Of a stretch of DNA of 14,990 bases, positions 13,248 through 14,990 are shown in pieces (position 1 is the stretch's first letter; every line of letters starts with the position of its first letter). The stretch spans positions 1-14,990 of the forward strand of contig LKNH01000033.1 of assembly GCA_001564135.1 (NCBI GenBank), written 5' to 3'. The notes beneath the pieces are model-generated. The model was given only the letters and a program-made list of their open reading frames with translations. It was not told the DNA's origin and made no database searches. Origin of the DNA: Halobacteriaceae archaeon Tc-Br11_E2g27 (GTDB lineage: Archaea; Halobacteriota; Halobacteria; Halobacteriales; Haloarculaceae). The translations under genes and the position numbers were made by a program.

Positions 13248-13453
13248 AGATTTCCCTGACAGTGAAAGGTTGCCCCTCTAATACTATTCAGCAGCGCAAT
13301 ACATTAACAATTTTGGACGGTTAATACCGTTTGCTAGCAATAATTCAGCTAAATACATGTCGACCATACTATAAAGAAACAAGTAGAGTAGCGATAATCC
13401 ACCGATAGCTCTATTTTTGTCAGGTATACGCCCAAATATCATAGATTTCAGGG

Positions 13454-13471
13454 TTAAATCAATTTAAATCA
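13454..13471. promoter_or_regulatory. Phased repeat TTAAATCA x2 (10-base spacing)
   Basis: TTAAATCA occurs at 13454-13461 and again at 13464-13471, exactly one helical turn apart. The first overlaps a near-palindrome TTAAAT-CA-ATTTAA (13454-13467). It lies about 20 bases upstream of the TATA box of the small peptide gene, a usual place for an archaeal activator site. Confidence 0.45.
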
Positions 13472-13484
13472 TGTAATATATTAT

Positions 13485-13499
13485 CGAAAAAATATAAAT
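13485..13499 (+). promoter_or_regulatory. BRE/TATA promoter of the 44-residue peptide gene
   Basis: CGAAAA followed by AATATAAAT is a strong purine-rich BRE plus TATA pair, centred about 33 bases before the ATG at 13528, implying a very short leader. The gene-free stretch 13248-13527 is AT-rich. Besides this promoter, the phased repeat and the reverse promoter of the regulator gene, I see nothing in it. Confidence 0.7.
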
Positions 13500-13527
13500 T
13501 CCCACCAGCCAATTGTTTTGATGTAAC

Positions 13528-13662
13528 ATGACGAACTCACGAACCAAAGAATTCCTGATGAACCACCCAAAACTGCTCGCGACGCTGTTTGCTCTTACTG
13601 TGCTTCTGTCACAGAGTGGAGCGGCGATGGCCGGAAATAGCACTTCAGTTGCAGGACCGTAG
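13528..13662 (+). CDS. 44-residue signal-peptide-like protein (DUF7503-like)
   Basis: The frame starts at the ATG at 13528 and ends at TAG 13660-13662. The polar start MTNSRTKEFLMNHPK is followed by a hydrophobic core LLATLFALTVLLSQ (about 16-29), then SGAAMA and GNSTSVAGP. The pattern matches a Sec signal peptide with an A-x-A site (after AMA, residue 35). Cleavage would release a nine-residue peptide; without cleavage it would be a single-span membrane peptide. I recall similar short haloarchaeal proteins (possibly DUF7503) but could not check. It has a strong BRE/TATA promoter, which argues for a real gene. It faces the CHAT protease gene stop to stop with 5 bases between. It was too short for routine detection. 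Function unknown. Confidence 0.72.
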   Translation: MTNSRTKEFLMNHPKLLATLFALTVLLSQSGAAMAGNSTSVAGP

Positions 13663-13667
13663 ATTCT

Positions 13668-14990
13668 CTAAATTTGTTCAGTCACGTTCGTAGCCCATGA
13701 TAAAGAGTCATCACTAATTTTCACCGGGACATTCTCAAGATGTAGAAATTCAGATAATTCTTGAGGCGAAGCCACAAACGAAGGTATGAGGCCCGAGCTC
13801 AGGAAGAATGTAGTATTATTTTTGAGTAGTGGCCTATAAATCGTGCCTATACCAAAATTATCTGTTGAAAACGTCTTTATATCTACAACATAGTCATTTT
13901 CTTTTTTTCCTATAATCAACATATTCGGAGTTTGACTTTCCGACTGCGTAACCGTCATCCCACCATCACCGACAACAATATACTGGCCACCGAGAATACT
14001 TTCGTCGCGCGCAATCGTCAACGCGGAGCGAAGCGGGAACCCGACGTTCAACAACCGAGCAACAAGCTCACCTATTTCAACTGCACCCGTATTTGGAATA
14101 TCGGTGAGTGTTACTATCCCACCGATTGCACCAGCGCGAATCAGGTGAAGCCCCTGCTGATGTGAACTACACGCATTCAACAGAAATGCCTCAACATTAG
14201 TTGATTCAATCGAGGCTGCATCTAGCATTCCATCGGAGCACTCGAAACCACCGTCGTCAATGTGACCGATGTAGTGGAAGAAGTTACAGCCCTCTTGGAG
14301 CGTTTCCCGTAGCTCAGCAGTGGTGAGGTCGTGTTCGACAGTCACCTCGAACGGAAGGTCCTCCCGCTCACCATAGACCTGGCTGACAAGGTCACGCTCT
14401 TCATCCATTCGCGCATCGTTGACGACGACTGTAATATCGATATCTCCCGTTTCAACTTCCCTGTCCAGGCGGTTCTGGAACGCCTCGGGAATCAGTTTAC
14501 TGGCACCGATTGGAATGCCATCACCGATCCAGGCTTGCTCAATTGAATCCGCAGTATCAAACTGTACGTAATTCGTTTCCTGAGCTGTCGTTTCAGTCGT
14601 CGAACGCTCCATCGGTTGTGACGCTGAACGCATCAAAACCTCACCCGTGGACGAATTTCTCGTGAACCCAGTTGTTGTGGCCGAAACGCTTTGCTGTGCA
14701 GGTGAGCGCGTACGCACAACAGCCAGGTCATCAACCACGAACGGTAATTGCTCCGCTGTCGAAACTGTCGGTTCAACGTGAGCAGTTAATCGCCATTTCG
14801 GAACGTATTCCGCGACGGCCTCGTACGGCACAGATAAGTAGGTCTCGACTCGCTGGGCAAGCGGTTGGTCGTACAACGATTTCCAGTCAAAAGCAAGAGA
14901 TTGCTCTAGTTCGTTTCGCTCGTAGAGGTCAACCTGATATAGTCCTTCGGTGCGCGTGACACAATCAAGGACGAATAGCTGCTTTAGCAC
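13668..14990 (-). CDS. CHAT-domain (caspase-like) protease, N-terminus outside the window
   Basis: About 440 C-terminal residues are present; the frame is open to the window edge, so the start lies beyond it. Numbering from the edge, residues 1-135 are acidic and partly beta-rich with a Ser/Thr-rich stretch (94-140). A CHAT peptidase domain follows at about 170-345. Its catalytic histidine is in FFHYIGH (H243) and the catalytic cysteine in LLNACSS (C274). The blocks AGAIGGIVTLTDIPNTGAVE and RSALTIARDESILGGQ match the family's later strands. Residues 355-440 form a further domain I do not recognise. CHAT proteases cleave proteins in programmed cell-death and defence pathways in bacteria. The target here is unknown. 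The 3' part is more AT-rich than the housekeeping genes, which may indicate transfer. Confidence 0.88.
   Translation of the reverse strand: MLKQLFVLDCVTRTEGLYQVDLYERNELEQSLAFDWKSLYDQPLAQRVETYLSVPYEAVAEYVPKWRLTAHVEPTVSTAEQLPFVVDDLAVVRTRSPAQQSVSATTTGFTRNSSTGEVLMRSASQPMERSTTETTAQETNYVQFDTADSIEQAWIGDGIPIGASKLIPEAFQNRLDREVETGDIDITVVVNDARMDEERDLVSQVYGEREDLPFEVTVEHDLTTAELRETLQEGCNFFHYIGHIDDGGFECSDGMLDAASIESTNVEAFLLNACSSHQQGLHLIRAGAIGGIVTLTDIPNTGAVEIGELVARLLNVGFPLRSALTIARDESILGGQYIVVGDGGMTVTQSESQTPNMLIIGKKENDYVVDIKTFSTDNFGIGTIYRPLLKNNTTFFLSSGLIPSFVASPQELSEFLHLENVPVKISDDSLSWATNVTEQI

Overview
The window is chromosomal DNA from a haloarchaeon (class Halobacteria). The predicted proteins are strongly acidic. 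The gene set includes archaeal S6e, RNase P component 4, a CheF pair and short haloarchaeal-only families. AT-rich boxes centred about 26-28 bases upstream of ATG fit the leaderless genes of this group. By eye the base composition is less GC-rich than most haloarchaea; I did not compute it and do not name a genus.

Region 1 (1-5466) is a chemotaxis locus. It starts inside cheA, whose reading frame breaks at a TTTT run (1216-1219) just before the CheW-like domain. cheA overlaps cheR, and cheR overlaps a HEAT-repeat gene. A forward cheF and a reverse cheF then converge with 3 bases between their stops. From memory this matches the Halobacterium salinarum order OE2401F-OE2402F-OE2404R. CheA phosphorylates CheY, CheR methylates receptors, and CheF with the HEAT protein links CheY-P to the archaellum motor.

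Region 2 (5543-10792) is mostly housekeeping. It holds a haloarchaeal conserved protein, rps6e, a two-finger zinc protein, a 59-residue membrane protein, tRNA-Leu(GAG), rnp4, a cysteine synthase, a small winged-helix-like protein, a cobalamin-binding-like protein with no signal peptide, a YbaK-type deacylase and a small membrane protein.

Region 3 (10854-13247) holds a DUF2064-like protein, tRNA-Ser(TGA), a UspA-type protein and a receiver-PAS regulator.

Region 4 (13248-14990) is AT-richer. It holds a 44-residue signal-peptide-like ORF facing, stop to stop, the 3' end of a CHAT (caspase-like) protease gene that runs off the window.

The least explained signal is shared by the two tRNA genes. 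Each is followed on the same strand by a partial direct repeat of its own 3' end, and each spacer contains the same hairpin module. The module has identical internal-loop sequences (TCGCAG and ACCGT), compensatory changes in the outer stem and a variable inner stem. This suggests a small element tied to tRNA 3' ends, either a structured RNA or a minimal integrated element. The second most interesting item is the CHAT protease and its convergent 44-residue peptide.
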